Shown here one piece after another: positions 9,938-19,015 of a DNA stretch of 64,000 bases (position 1 is its first letter; each line of letters opens with the position of its first letter). The position numbers and the translations under genes are program-made. The notes below the pieces were generated by a model. That model made no database searches. It worked only from the letters and a program-made list of their open reading frames with translations, and was not told where the DNA came from. Source of the stretch: Synechococcus sp. JA-3-3Ab (lineage in GTDB: Bacteria; Cyanobacteriota; Cyanobacteriia; Thermostichales; Thermostichaceae); NCBI RefSeq assembly GCF_000013205.1, contig NC_007775.1, positions 1,732,501 through 1,796,500 on the forward strand, given 5' to 3'.

Positions 9938-11002
9938 TTAACTGCCATAGTAGTTGATGGCTAAAGCTCCCACCAGAGTAAGCTGAAAGACCAAGATCAC
10001 GAAGTAGAAAATGGCGCGGGGCTTGAACAGAGTGAGCATCAAGCCTATGGCTTTCAAGTCTACTATCGGCCCAAACACCATAAAAGCCAACAGGGATCCC
10101 GGCGTGAAGGTGGCGGCAAAGGAGAGGGCGAAAAAGGCATCCACCGTCGAGCAGATGGAGATGATCCCGGCCAGGGCCATCATGATCAGGATTGAGAGCA
10201 ATGCATCTTGGCCATAATCCAGCACAAACGAACGCGGGATCACCGTTTGAATCAGGGCCGCCATCGCCGAGCCCAAGATGAGCACGGATCCCAATTCGCG
10301 GATCTCCCTGGCCCAGGTCTGCAGCAGGAGAACTCCTTTTTGTCCCCTGGAGGGAGAAGGCGCAGCGGCCAGAGCAGAGCGATACACATCTTCAGCCGTT
10401 TGTAAAGTGGCCAGGGATCCGCCAGAGGCCCCTTGAGCAGGGCTCTGGGATCCAATCCAGAAGGTGCCCCCCTGCAACAACGGCGAGCGGGAGATGTTCT
10501 TCGGATCAGCTTCTTGGGAGCAATTGCGCTGCAGCTCCCGCCAGACTGACGGCTGCAACAGAGGCTGGAAATCCTTTTGCAGGCTGAAGATCAAGCCGAC
10601 GACAACCGCAATGCCGAAGGAAAAGAGAACTCGGTAGATCACCAGCTCCGGCATGGAGCGAAAGGCAATCCAAGTGGAAAAGATCACCACCGGGTTAAAC
10701 ACCGGCGCCGCCAACAGAAAGGCCACCGCCACGTGGGGTGGGATCCCTTTGATCACCAGTTGACGGGCCACCGGCAGGTTGCCACACTCGCACACCGGGA
10801 AAAAGAATCCTAAAGCGCCACCGGCCACCGCGCTGCCGATTTTGCCTTTGGGCAGGAAACGGGCCAACTGGGATCCCTCCACAAACACCGCCATCAGCCC
10901 CGAAAGGAACACCCCCAAGAGCAAAAAGGGCATGGCCTGCACCACGATGCTCAAAAAGAGGGTGAACCCATCGCGCCAGAGAGGAGAATCCAAAAGGCTC
11001 AA
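9938..11002 (-). CDS. UPF0718/ArsP-like permease
   Basis: An integral membrane protein of 354 residues with about eight hydrophobic segments in two blocks, separated by a hydrophilic loop at roughly residues 150-225. The first block contains FFFPVCECGNLPVARQL near residue 68, whose CxC pair is characteristic of the UPF0718 (DUF318) permeases. Relatives include ArsP, which exports organoarsenicals, but many members have no assigned substrate and no ars genes are nearby. The central loop is proline- and serine-rich and carries several GGATCC motifs. It lies 69 bp downstream of gltA on the same strand. Confidence 0.8.
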   Translation of the reverse strand: MSLLDSPLWRDGFTLFLSIVVQAMPFLLLGVFLSGLMAVFVEGSQLARFLPKGKIGSAVAGGALGFFFPVCECGNLPVARQLVIKGIPPHVAVAFLLAAPVFNPVVIFSTWIAFRSMPELVIYRVLFSFGIAVVVGLIFSLQKDFQPLLQPSVWRELQRNCSQEADPKNISRSPLLQGGTFWIGSQSPAQGASGGSLATLQTAEDVYRSALAAAPSPSRGQKGVLLLQTWAREIRELGSVLILGSAMAALIQTVIPRSFVLDYGQDALLSILIMMALAGIISICSTVDAFFALSFAATFTPGSLLAFMVFGPIVDLKAIGLMLTLFKPRAIFYFVILVFQLTLVGALAINYYGS

Positions 11003-11071
11003 CGCACCACCTCACACCAATTTGGGCTCTATTGAGTTGGGATCCCGGCCCAGCGCCCTGTCAAACGGCTC

Positions 11072-12208
11072 TCAACCCCGCTCTTCTATAGGGATGTAGC
11101 GTTGCTGGCGTTCGCCTGTGTACACCTGGGTGGGTCGGAAAAGCCGATTATCGGACAACTGCTCCCGCCAATGGGCCAGCCAACCCGCCGCTCGGGCAAT
11201 GGCAAACACCGGTGTAAACAAATCTTCTGGGATCCCCAGCTTGGCGTAGACCAACCCTGAGTAGAAGTCCACATTCGGGTAGATCCCCTTCGGCCCCAGC
11301 AACTCCTCACACACCCGCTCCACCTCCAGGGCAATGTCGTAGTACTTGTCGTGGCCGTAGCGCTCGAACAGCTCCTCTGCCAGCCGCTGCAGGATGGTGG
11401 CCCGCGGATCCTTCACCTTGTAAACGCGATGGCCCATGCCCATGATGCGCTCTTTTTTGGCCAGCTTCTCTTCGATAAACGAGCGCACATTTTCCACCGA
11501 GCCGATTTGTCGCAACAGCCTCATCACCTGTTGGTTGGCCCCGCCGTGCAACAGCCCCGAAAGGGTACCCACCGCCGTGGCCAGGCTGCTATAGGGGCTG
11601 GCCAGGGTAGAGGCGCTCACCAGCAGGGCAAAAGTAGAGGCATTGACTGTGTGTTCGGCGTGCAAGATCAGGCAGGTATCGAAGATGCGGGCCAGCCAGG
11701 GATCCGGCTTCTTGCCGGAGAGCATGTAGAGGAAATTGGCGGCATGATCCAGGCTGTCGTCGGGGGGGATGGGATCGTTGCCCTGGCGCATCTGGTGAAA
11801 CATCGCCACCATCGTCGGCAGCTTGGAGAGCAACCGGGTGACGGTGCCGAACACATAGTCGGGATCCGCCTCTCGCACCGGATAGAACATCCCCAGACTG
11901 GCAACACAGGTTTGCAGGGCATCCATGGGGTGGCCCGACTCGGGAAACGACTTGATCATGTCGCGGATGCGGTATTTCACCCGCCGATGGCTGCGGACGG
12001 CCTGATCGAAGTTGTCCAGCTCGGCTTGCGTCGGCAGCTTGCCGAAGATCAGCAGATAGGCCGTCTCCAGAAAGGTGCTCTGGGCCGTCAGTTCCTCGAT
12101 GGGAATGCCCCGATACTCCAGGATCCCTGCCTGGCCATCGACAAAACTAATGTTAGAGCGCGTGGCCGGAACGCCTTCTAGCCCCGGCCTGTATTCGCCA
12201 TCCGCCAT
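11072..12208 (-). CDS. gltA: Citrate synthase
   Basis: Condenses acetyl-CoA and oxaloacetate to citrate, the entry to the (branched) TCA cycle in cyanobacteria. With the ATG at 12208 (MADGEYRPGLEGVPATRS) the protein is 378 residues, the usual length for a bacterial type. The first conserved block is GILEYRGIPIEELT, HGGANQQVMRLL contains an active-site His, and MGMGHRVYKVKDPRA is the citrate synthase signature. Reading on upstream to a start at 12340 adds 44 unconserved residues, which I reject. The permease gene follows on the same strand. Confidence 0.95.
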   Translation of the reverse strand: MADGEYRPGLEGVPATRSNISFVDGQAGILEYRGIPIEELTAQSTFLETAYLLIFGKLPTQAELDNFDQAVRSHRRVKYRIRDMIKSFPESGHPMDALQTCVASLGMFYPVREADPDYVFGTVTRLLSKLPTMVAMFHQMRQGNDPIPPDDSLDHAANFLYMLSGKKPDPWLARIFDTCLILHAEHTVNASTFALLVSASTLASPYSSLATAVGTLSGLLHGGANQQVMRLLRQIGSVENVRSFIEEKLAKKERIMGMGHRVYKVKDPRATILQRLAEELFERYGHDKYYDIALEVERVCEELLGPKGIYPNVDFYSGLVYAKLGIPEDLFTPVFAIARAAGWLAHWREQLSDNRLFRPTQVYTGERQQRYIPIEERG

Positions 12209-12401
12209 AGTCGGATCCCTGAAATGAGCCCCCCAAGGAGAGAACAGGGGCGTCACTACATTCGCTACATTAAAGCAGATCTGGATCTCTGAAGCCAGAT
12301 CCCGCCTTTGCCTACCCTGAGAAGGGCTTTGGCAACCCATATCAGCCAGGGTGAGAAAGACCCTGCTCCGGTATCAGGTTTGCCTCGGAGCACCTCGCCA
12401 G

Positions 12402-12944
12402 TTAATGTACGGGATCCCGACCGGAGAGTCGCCAGCGGTTGAGGCGAGAGAAGGTCTCCGGGTTCAAATAGAAATCAATGCCCCGCCTGCTCGGCAGCCG
12501 CTTGGGCTGGATGCGCCGGATCTGCTCTTGAGCCTGCTGCACTTCTGCCCACAGTTGTTCTGCCGAGAGCCATTCTGCGTTGTAGCCGCCGATCACCCAC
12601 TGCTGGACGCGATCTGAGGTGGCCACCCGTACCCGATAAGCCTTTGCCTGCAACTGAGCACAGAGCCGTTCGATGCAGGCGTCGGCAGTTTCCCCGTAAG
12701 CAGTGTAGAAAATCTCGATGCCGGAGGGAGAACGCTCCTGTCGGGCAGGAGTGGGCTGGGTATAGGCGTCGTACACCACAGTCGCCCGGTAGCCGCGGAA
12801 AGCCACGTAGCTGGCCAAAGATTCCACCAAGCGCAGACGCGCCAAGTCCAGCAGGGAGCGACGTGCCAACTTCTTTAGGGTGGGCCAAGCTCCGATGATG
12901 TTGTAGCCGTCAACCAATAAAACTGTGGGGGAGGAAGCTGTCAT
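12402..12944 (-). CDS. NYN domain protein (YacP/Rae1-like ribonuclease)
   Basis: A 180-residue protein beginning with VLLVDGYNIIGAWPTL near residue 8, the first acidic motif of NYN (PIN-like) nucleases. It continues with ATVVYDAYTQP near residue 58, EIFYTAYGETADACIERL near residue 80 and RVRVATSDRVQQW near residue 115, which supply the remaining acidic residues of the predicted metal site. The family includes Bacillus YacP (Rae1), a ribosome-associated mRNA endonuclease; cyanobacterial and plastid relatives are widespread. The start is set at ATG 12944 just before the conserved block. Confidence 0.8.
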   Translation of the reverse strand: MTASSPTVLLVDGYNIIGAWPTLKKLARRSLLDLARLRLVESLASYVAFRGYRATVVYDAYTQPTPARQERSPSGIEIFYTAYGETADACIERLCAQLQAKAYRVRVATSDRVQQWVIGGYNAEWLSAEQLWAEVQQAQEQIRRIQPKRLPSRRGIDFYLNPETFSRLNRWRLSGRDPVH

Positions 12945-13306
12945 GCATAGTGGCGGATCCCTTGCCCAGGATCGCACCAATTTGTATCAGTTTGCACCCT
13001 TATCCTAATCCTTATCAAAGAGCGCCGTAAAGACCCTTTTGAGGCTGGCCCACTCACAGTCTTGGGCTTGCAAGTGAACCAGGAGAGGAAGACTGCCTCA
13101 AAGACGCCCCCCAGGGGTTGCAAGTCCTCAAGGAAAGCAGTCGTAAGGGGTCTGCCTCAGGCCCAAAGCTTTTTTCTACGCGACTTCCCTTGAGCGGTTG
13201 GGTGTTACTTTTCGCCTGAGTTCGCCCGCAGGTTTGTCGAGAAGACCATTTTTACCGCACCCGAGCTAGCAAGTTAAGATGTGTTACGAGATCCGTCGGG
13301 ACTTCT
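12945..13306. other. Intergenic region between divergent genes, promoters expected
   Basis: About 360 bp separate the NYN gene (minus) from the UbiB-type gene (plus). No gene was recognised; both promoters should lie here, but I could not single out clear elements. Confidence 0.4.
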
Positions 13307-15199
13307 ATGGGCGCAATACCGTCAACAGCAGCAGTAACCAAACCAGTGGCAACCCAGCCTCGACCGGCTTCGGCAGCGGCGGGGGCTGAGGTTACCCTGT
13401 CGCAGCCAGCCCTGCGCTACGATCCGGAGCAATTGGCCGAGCAATACCGGGGGCGCTGGGATCTGGTGCTGGGGCGTCTATTCCAGTTGATCACCCCCTT
13501 TTTGGGTCTGTTGGCCTGGGTGTTTTGGGATCGCTGGCGAGGGGTGGAGCTGAAAAATCGGCCCAAGCACGCGGCGCGGCTGCGGGAGATCCTCACGGAA
13601 TTGGGGCCGACAGCTATCAAAATTGGCCAGGCTCTCTCCACCCGTCCTGACCTGGTCTCGCCTCTTTTTTTAGAAGAACTGGCCAAGCTTCAGGATGAGC
13701 TGCCCCCCTTCGACAATGCCACCGCCTTTGCCCTTATCCAGTCGGAGATCGGCCAATCGGTAGAGCAGATCTTTCGCGAGATCGGCCCGGAACCGGTTGC
13801 CGCTGCCAGCCTGGGGCAGGTTTACCAGGCCTATCTGCACACAGGGGAGAAAGTTGCCGTCAAGGTGCAGCGGCCCGATTTGATCGGGCGCATCTCCCTG
13901 GACATGTACATCATCCGCAGCCTGGCCGCCTGGGCCAAGCGCACCTTCCGCCGCATCCGCAGCGACTTGGTGGGCATTGTGGATGAGTTTGCCGGGCGGC
14001 TTTACGAGGAGATGGACTACACCCAAGAGGGCCGCAACGCTGAGCGCTTCCTGGAGCTGTACCGCCACCCCTCCATCTACGCCCCGAAAATCTATTGGCA
14101 GTACACCCGCACCAAGGTGCTGACGATGGAGTGGATCGACGGCATCAAGCTGACCCAACTCGACAAAATTGCCGCTGCAGGGCTAGATGGACGGCACCTG
14201 ATCGAGATTGGGGTTAACTGCTCCCTTAAGCAGCTTTTGGAGCATGGCTTTTTCCATGCTGACCCCCATCCGGGCAACCTCTTGGCCATGCACGACGGGC
14301 GGCTGGCCTACATCGACTTTGGCATGATGAGCACCATCCAGCCCCACCAGCGCTACGGCCTGATCAAGGCCATCGTCCACTTGGTGAACCGGGATTTTGT
14401 TGCCTTGGCGCAGGACTACGTGGATCTGGAGTTCCTGGATCCCGATACGGATCTCACCCCCATCATTCCCGCTTTGGAAGCTGTCTTTGCCGAGGCCCTG
14501 GGCAGCTCCGTGGCCGAGCTGAACTTCAAAAGCATCACGGATAAGCTCTCGGGGGTGATGTACGATTTTCCCTTCCGCGTGCCTGCCTACTACGCCCTGA
14601 TCATCCGCTCTTTGCTCACCCTGGAGGGGATCGCCATCAGTTTGGATCCCAATTTTAAGGTGTTGAGCGTGGCCTATCCCTATGTGGCCCAGCGGCTGCT
14701 CACCGACCCGGCTCCAGAGCTACGCGCCGCCCTGCGGGAGCTGCTGTTTAACCAGGGGCAATTCCGCTGGAACCGCCTGGAGAACCTGCTGCGCAACGCC
14801 GCCAACAGCGAAGACTTTGACCTGCAGGGATCCCTGGAAAAGGCCGTCGATTTTATCTTTTCCGAGCGGGGGGCTTTCTTGCGGGAGCGGCTGGTGGATG
14901 TGCTGTTCTCCAGCTCGGGGAACGGCACCTCAGACGGCTTGGCTCATTTGCAACGTCTGTGGGAACTCCTCAGCCGCAACCCGACCTTTCAGCCGCTGCA
15001 GCTTCTGCCCATCGTCGCCAAGATAGCCACCAAGCCGGAAGCCCAGCAACTGGGCCGGCAATTGGCCTCCCGCTGGTTGCAACGCTCGGCAGCCCGGCTT
15101 ATCCGCGACCTATTGTTGTCGGAGGATGAGAAAAAGCCCGTAAACGGGCACAACGGGAGCCCTGGGCCGATGAAAGCTGCAAAACCTGCTGCTGCCTGA
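13307..15199 (+). CDS. ABC1/UbiB family atypical kinase
   Basis: A 630-residue member of the ABC1K (AarF/UbiB) family, linked in bacteria and plastids to quinone and prenyl-lipid metabolism. Visible motifs are KIGQALSTRPDLVSPLFLEEL near residue 105 (the KxGQ motif), AAASLGQVYQA near residue 165 in the alanine-rich loop that replaces the glycine loop, VAVKVQRPDL (ATP-binding Lys), FFHADPHPGNLLA near residue 320 (catalytic Asp/Asn) and YIDFGMM (DFG). The N-terminal 45 residues are low-complexity Ala/Pro/Thr. Cyanobacteria carry several paralogues, so the specific gene name is left open. Confidence 0.9.
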   Translation: MGAIPSTAAVTKPVATQPRPASAAAGAEVTLSQPALRYDPEQLAEQYRGRWDLVLGRLFQLITPFLGLLAWVFWDRWRGVELKNRPKHAARLREILTELGPTAIKIGQALSTRPDLVSPLFLEELAKLQDELPPFDNATAFALIQSEIGQSVEQIFREIGPEPVAAASLGQVYQAYLHTGEKVAVKVQRPDLIGRISLDMYIIRSLAAWAKRTFRRIRSDLVGIVDEFAGRLYEEMDYTQEGRNAERFLELYRHPSIYAPKIYWQYTRTKVLTMEWIDGIKLTQLDKIAAAGLDGRHLIEIGVNCSLKQLLEHGFFHADPHPGNLLAMHDGRLAYIDFGMMSTIQPHQRYGLIKAIVHLVNRDFVALAQDYVDLEFLDPDTDLTPIIPALEAVFAEALGSSVAELNFKSITDKLSGVMYDFPFRVPAYYALIIRSLLTLEGIAISLDPNFKVLSVAYPYVAQRLLTDPAPELRAALRELLFNQGQFRWNRLENLLRNAANSEDFDLQGSLEKAVDFIFSERGAFLRERLVDVLFSSSGNGTSDGLAHLQRLWELLSRNPTFQPLQLLPIVAKIATKPEAQQLGRQLASRWLQRSAARLIRDLLLSEDEKKPVNGHNGSPGPMKAAKPAAA

Positions 15200-15441
15200 C
15201 CTTCCCCTTGCGCTGAACAGACCAGAACCTTTCTGCTCTGCGGGGCAACAAGACCAGCCTCCGGGAAAAAGCTTTGGGTTGCCCCGCGAGTGTCGGCCAC
15301 TAACTAAGAAGAGCAAGCCGGGAAAATCCCAACGACATCCTTATGTTGAGAGAAGCAGGCAGAAGGAACTTTCCCGGCTGAACCCAATGGCGCAGTCTCT
15401 TCAGCGTAGTTCAGGTCTGCCCCGACGAGAGTCTACCTCTC

Positions 15442-15825
15442 CTAGCTGGCGCTCTCGTCTTTGGGGCTGACGGCATTGAGGGCTAGCGTCATCCACTCAG
15501 AAAATTCATCGCGGCGGAAAACCTGGGGGCAGGAGCGCGGGCCAAAACGCAGCAGGCTGGGCATGCCGTACTCCTTGAGGCGGTTCTGCAGCCAGGTGCC
15601 AACGCCGGTTTTGCCGTCGTTGGGCATTTCGGTTTGGAAGTCGCTGTACATCAGCAACAACTGGCTGCGAGATTGGAGCACAGCATTCTCTTGGATCAAC
15701 TTCGGCAGGGAGAGGCTGGCGGCTGGATTGGCCCCTTTGATCCCTTTGGCCGATTCACGGCGACGGCTGCGGGAACGGGAGTTGGCATTTTCGCGGTTCT
15801 TACGGGCTTTCGGTTCAATGGTCAT
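15442..15825 (-). CDS. Conserved small basic protein of unknown function
   Basis: A 127-residue protein that I do not recognise. The first 40 residues are rich in Arg, Lys, Ser and Asn (SRSRSRRRESAKG). A better-structured part follows, containing QSRSQLLLMYSDFQTEMP and GVGTWLQNRLKEYG, with an acidic C-terminus. It has no membrane segment or signal peptide. Coding character is supported by the contrast between the basic tail and the folded-looking remainder, and by the isolated position between divergent gaps. It is likely a cyanobacterial conserved hypothetical protein. Confidence 0.6.
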   Translation of the reverse strand: MTIEPKARKNRENANSRSRSRRRESAKGIKGANPAASLSLPKLIQENAVLQSRSQLLLMYSDFQTEMPNDGKTGVGTWLQNRLKEYGMPSLLRFGPRSCPQVFRRDEFSEWMTLALNAVSPKDESAS

Positions 15826-16196
15826 AGAATCTCCTAGACGACTGAGTGGTTCCCCAAAAGGGGTAAAAGCCGGAACTCGCAGGCTGAGGACAGAGCCCGC
15901 CGCGGAAGGTAGCTCGATGAGTCCAATGTTGGGGCAATCGCTGAGAAGAGGAACACACGCTCTCAGTTAAGCGAAGGGAGAACTGCGCCAGCTTGCCACA
16001 AAAGCTCGAGGTTCCTTGCCTGCAGCAGCAATCTACAGCGCGTCGAGTTCCTGGCCGCCCATCCGAGACTTGTCTTCGTCTTTCCTGGCGGAGGTTAGTT
16101 TGGTTACCACAGATCCGCAGGGTAAAGAAGCCCGGATGCTACCTTTTATATTGGCCTAAAACTGAACCGATGAACACTCTCTGGTCGAGCACAAAT
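15826..16196. other. Intergenic region, no gene seen
   Basis: About 370 bp upstream of the 127-residue gene and beyond the 3' end of the coiled-coil gene. Short open frames here look like chance and carry no family features. Confidence 0.4.
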
Positions 16197-16736
16197 TTAG
16201 GTCTGAAGGTTTTGTCGCCCGTTGCGGATCACCCGCAGAGACTCCAACAGCCGCAGCTCTAGGTCTTGCAAAACCTGATCCACGTAATGATGGGCCTCCC
16301 GTTGTAGGCGCTCCGACTCCTGCAGCGTCTGTCGCCGCACCTCCTCGCTCTGTTGGTAGGTTTGTCGCAGCAACTGTTCTGCCTGCGCTTGAGCCTGGCG
16401 TAGGATGGTCGATTCGCTGACGAGCTGCTCGGCGCGGCGCTGGGCCACGGCCACGATCTCCTGGGCGTAACGATGGGCCTCGGCCAAAATCTGATCCCGC
16501 TGGCGCAGCACCTCCTCGGCTTCCTCCAAGGCTGTGGGCAGGTTGAGGCGGATGAAGTCCAACTGCTCCAGGATCTTCTCTTCGTCGATAAGGGTGCGAG
16601 ACCAGAACAGACGAGGACTGCTGAGAATGGCTGCCTCCAGTTGATCCAAAGCCTCCTGGACGCGCATCAGCGCCAGGGTCTGTTCCCCAAGCAGGTCACC
16701 GGCGCGATTGAGGGCATCGGGGGGCAATTCTCGCAT
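16197..16736 (-). CDS. Coiled-coil protein, DivIVA/ATP-synthase-b-like
   Basis: A 179-residue, almost entirely helical protein. From about residue 70 onward it is a long heptad-rich segment, for example EEAEEVLRQRDQILAEAHRYAQ and AQAQAEQLLRQTYQQSEEV. There is no membrane segment, which argues against a true ATP synthase b subunit. DivIVA-like cyanobacterial proteins have this composition, but the N-terminal DivIVA signature is not clear, so the function is unassigned. Confidence 0.65.
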   Translation of the reverse strand: MRELPPDALNRAGDLLGEQTLALMRVQEALDQLEAAILSSPRLFWSRTLIDEEKILEQLDFIRLNLPTALEEAEEVLRQRDQILAEAHRYAQEIVAVAQRRAEQLVSESTILRQAQAQAEQLLRQTYQQSEEVRRQTLQESERLQREAHHYVDQVLQDLELRLLESLRVIRNGRQNLQT

Positions 16737-16915
16737 CAGGCCAGAGAGTGGGTGGCTGGGCTGAGCTAAGCAGGCAGGATAACGCCTACCATATCAGGTT
16801 CTCGCGGTTCTGAGCCTGGGCGGCTTCCCCCTGGTTCCTATCCCTCTTCAGCCGGGGGGACAGAAACCGGTCTCTGTGGCAAACTGAGGGGAAGTTGTTG
16901 GATTGCGATCTGCCC

Positions 16916-17170
16916 ATGCCACAGCCGCAGCCTCCTCGTCGACTGGAAGATCAATTTGTGGAGAATGTCTCCCGCTACCCTACCTACTTCATTACCGTCT
17001 TGCTGGGGGGGATCTGGGCTGGCTTACAGCCTTTTGTTAACCTGTACCGCAAAAGTCCGACCTCGGCAGCCCTGGTTGTGCTGGGATCCCTGCTGTTGCT
17101 GCTGTTTGTCTATTTCACCCTGCGAGGCATGACAGGGCACACTCTCCTGCCGGCGTGGATGTTGCGTTGA
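16916..17170 (+). CDS. Ycf33-like (DUF751) small membrane protein
   Basis: An 84-residue protein with MPQPQPPRR at its start, then LEDQFVENVSRYPTYFITVLLGGI near residue 10 and two hydrophobic segments. The ENVSRYP motif followed by two membrane spans matches DUF751/Ycf33, found in cyanobacteria and red-lineage plastids; its function is not established. The ATG at 16916 is preferred to a TTG 21 bp upstream. It overlaps or nearly abuts the next small gene, suggesting a joint transcript. Confidence 0.75.
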   Translation: MPQPQPPRRLEDQFVENVSRYPTYFITVLLGGIWAGLQPFVNLYRKSPTSAALVVLGSLLLLLFVYFTLRGMTGHTLLPAWMLR

Positions 17171-17181
17171 GGGCAGGGGGG

Positions 17182-17352
17182 ATGGACGAAGCGATAGAGT
17201 GGACGCCAGAAGCAGAGGCGCGCCTTAAAGAAATCCCCTTCTTTGTGCGTCCGGCTGCCCGTAAGAAGATTGAACAGTTTGCCCGCGAAGCCGGGATCCA
17301 GAAGATCACAGTGGCAGTTTACGAGCAGGCCAAGCAAAAGTTTGGCTCTTGA
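17182..17352 (+). CDS. Free-standing PCP-reductase-type domain protein
   Basis: A 56-residue protein starting MDEAIEWTPEAEARLKEIPFF, followed by VRPAARKKIEQFAREAGIQKITVAVYEQAK. This is the small domain (PCP_red type) found at the C-terminus of ChlB, the light-independent protochlorophyllide reductase subunit, and also as separate small cyanobacterial proteins. The ATG at 17182 has a G-rich ribosome site directly before it; a GTG at 17155 would overlap the upstream gene. A role in chlorophyll metabolism is only suggested by the domain. Confidence 0.75.
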   Translation: MDEAIEWTPEAEARLKEIPFFVRPAARKKIEQFAREAGIQKITVAVYEQAKQKFGS

Positions 17353-17426
17353 GGGATCCCCCCTGCTGGCCATAGCAGGGAGATTGGGTTTGCCGCTAGC
17401 TTGGTAGAGGTGTTCTCCTCTGTTTT

Positions 17427-18971
17427 TTGCAACTCATGGCAGATTGGATCCTGTTGGCACTGGTGGGTTCTGCAACCTACCTGCTGCTGCAAAAAAGTGT
17501 GGCCCGCCTCTCCAAGGTGCCCTGGCGGATCCTGTGGCTGGTGATGATGATGCCCCCTTTGATCTGGGTGCTGGGGCGTCAGGTGTTTCAGTACGAAATG
17601 CCCCCCCTGCTCATGTTGGGGCTGTTTCTGGCTTCCTATTTTACCAGCATGACTTTGGTACGCCGGGGGCGCCTCCGACCTCCAACGGCAGGCTCTCAAC
17701 CGGGGGCGGAAAACACCTCGCCGGTTGCGGGATCGGATCGCGAGTCTTTGCTTGAAGCAGAGGAAGAAAAGGAGGACAGTGCTGCAGATCTGGCCTCGGC
17801 GACTCTTGTCCACACCCCCATCTCGGAGGTGCCGCGAGAAAAGCTCAACCACTGCTTCCCCTGGAATGTTTTTTATTTGCAAAGCGTGGAGTACCGTCCC
17901 CAGGCCATCATCTGCCGCGGCAATTTGCGGGCGGATCCCACGGAAGCCTATGAGCGGGTGCAGCGCAATGTAGAAAACACTTTTGGCAAACGCTTCTTGG
18001 TGGTGCTGCAGGAGGGGTTTGCCGGCAAGCCTTTTTTTGCCTTGGTGCCCAACCCGGCGGCACGGCGCTCCCTAACCCGTCAGCAGGAGTGGCCTCTGCT
18101 GGCGCTGGGGCTGCTGCTGTTTACCTTTTGGACGACTCTCACTGCCGGGGCCCAGGCGGCTGGGGTCGGCCCTGACCGGCTGCTGCATCTCCCGTCTCTG
18201 CTGAAGGGGTTGCCCTACGCAGTTGGGATCCTGGCCATTCTGGGATCCCATGAAGGGATCCGCTACTGGGTGGCCCGCCGCCACGGCATCAAAACCTCGC
18301 TCCCCTATTTCATCCCGGTGCCTTTTGTGTTGGGAACCTTCGGGGCTTTCATCGAGCTGAAAGAGCCGGTGCCCAACCGCAAGGTACTGTTTGACATCGC
18401 CGTTGCCGGGCCGCTGGCGGGCAGCCTGGTGGCGTTGACAATGTTGCTGGTGGGGCTGGTCTTTTCGACGCCCGGGGATCCTCCGGCAGGGCCAGAGGGG
18501 CAGCCGACCCCGATTAGCTTCCATCGCATTGACCCGCGCCTCTCGGTGCTGCTGGCCATTCTGGCGCGCCTGGTGCTGGGGGATCAGTTGCAGCCGGGGC
18601 AGGTGATCGATCTGCACCCCCTGGCCTTTGCCGGCTGGCTGGGTCTAGTGGTGGTTGCCTTTAACCTGGTGCCGGTGGGCCAACTGGATGGGGGCCACAT
18701 TGTCCACGCCATCTATGGCCAGCAGATGGGGGCCAATGTGGGGCGAGTGACTCGCTGGCTGGTGCTGCTGCTGGCTTTGACGGTGCAGCCCTGGCTGTTA
18801 TTGTGGGCGCTGCTTTTGTTTGTGATCACCAGTGCCGACGAGCCAGCCCTCAACGATGTCGCCGAGCTGGATGAGGGCCGGGAGCTGCTGGGGCTGGCAA
18901 TCTTGAGCTGGCTTGTGCTGATCCTGCTGCCGGTGCCACCCTTTTTGCAAAGCTGGCTTGGCCTGGCCTAG
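17427..18971 (+). CDS. Site-2 protease family (M50) membrane protein with altered zinc motif
   Basis: A 514-residue protein of the EGY/S2P-like group: two N-terminal membrane spans, a soluble region to about residue 215, then a polytopic protease domain. Domain landmarks are RRHGIKTSLPYFIPVPF near residue 285, GTFGAFIELKEPVPNRKVLFDIAVAGPLAG near residue 305, and VPVGQLDGGHIVHA near residue 415, the metal-binding Asp motif. The HExxH motif reads HEGIR (SHEGIRYW near residue 273), so the second zinc-ligand His is Arg and proteolytic activity is doubtful. The altered codons fall inside one of the GGGATCC repeats common in this genome. Confidence 0.85.
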   Translation: MQLMADWILLALVGSATYLLLQKSVARLSKVPWRILWLVMMMPPLIWVLGRQVFQYEMPPLLMLGLFLASYFTSMTLVRRGRLRPPTAGSQPGAENTSPVAGSDRESLLEAEEEKEDSAADLASATLVHTPISEVPREKLNHCFPWNVFYLQSVEYRPQAIICRGNLRADPTEAYERVQRNVENTFGKRFLVVLQEGFAGKPFFALVPNPAARRSLTRQQEWPLLALGLLLFTFWTTLTAGAQAAGVGPDRLLHLPSLLKGLPYAVGILAILGSHEGIRYWVARRHGIKTSLPYFIPVPFVLGTFGAFIELKEPVPNRKVLFDIAVAGPLAGSLVALTMLLVGLVFSTPGDPPAGPEGQPTPISFHRIDPRLSVLLAILARLVLGDQLQPGQVIDLHPLAFAGWLGLVVVAFNLVPVGQLDGGHIVHAIYGQQMGANVGRVTRWLVLLLALTVQPWLLLWALLLFVITSADEPALNDVAELDEGRELLGLAILSWLVLILLPVPPFLQSWLGLA

Positions 18972-19015
18972 TTCGGGATAGGATCCAAACCACGTCAACC
19001 AGCTCAGCCCTGGCT

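Noticed and set aside
11290-11310. ACTCCTCACACAC, similar to the core of the small RNA Yfr1
   Set aside because: It lies inside the citrate synthase gene on the antisense strand and is explained by the codons for CEELL; no promoter or terminator surrounds it.
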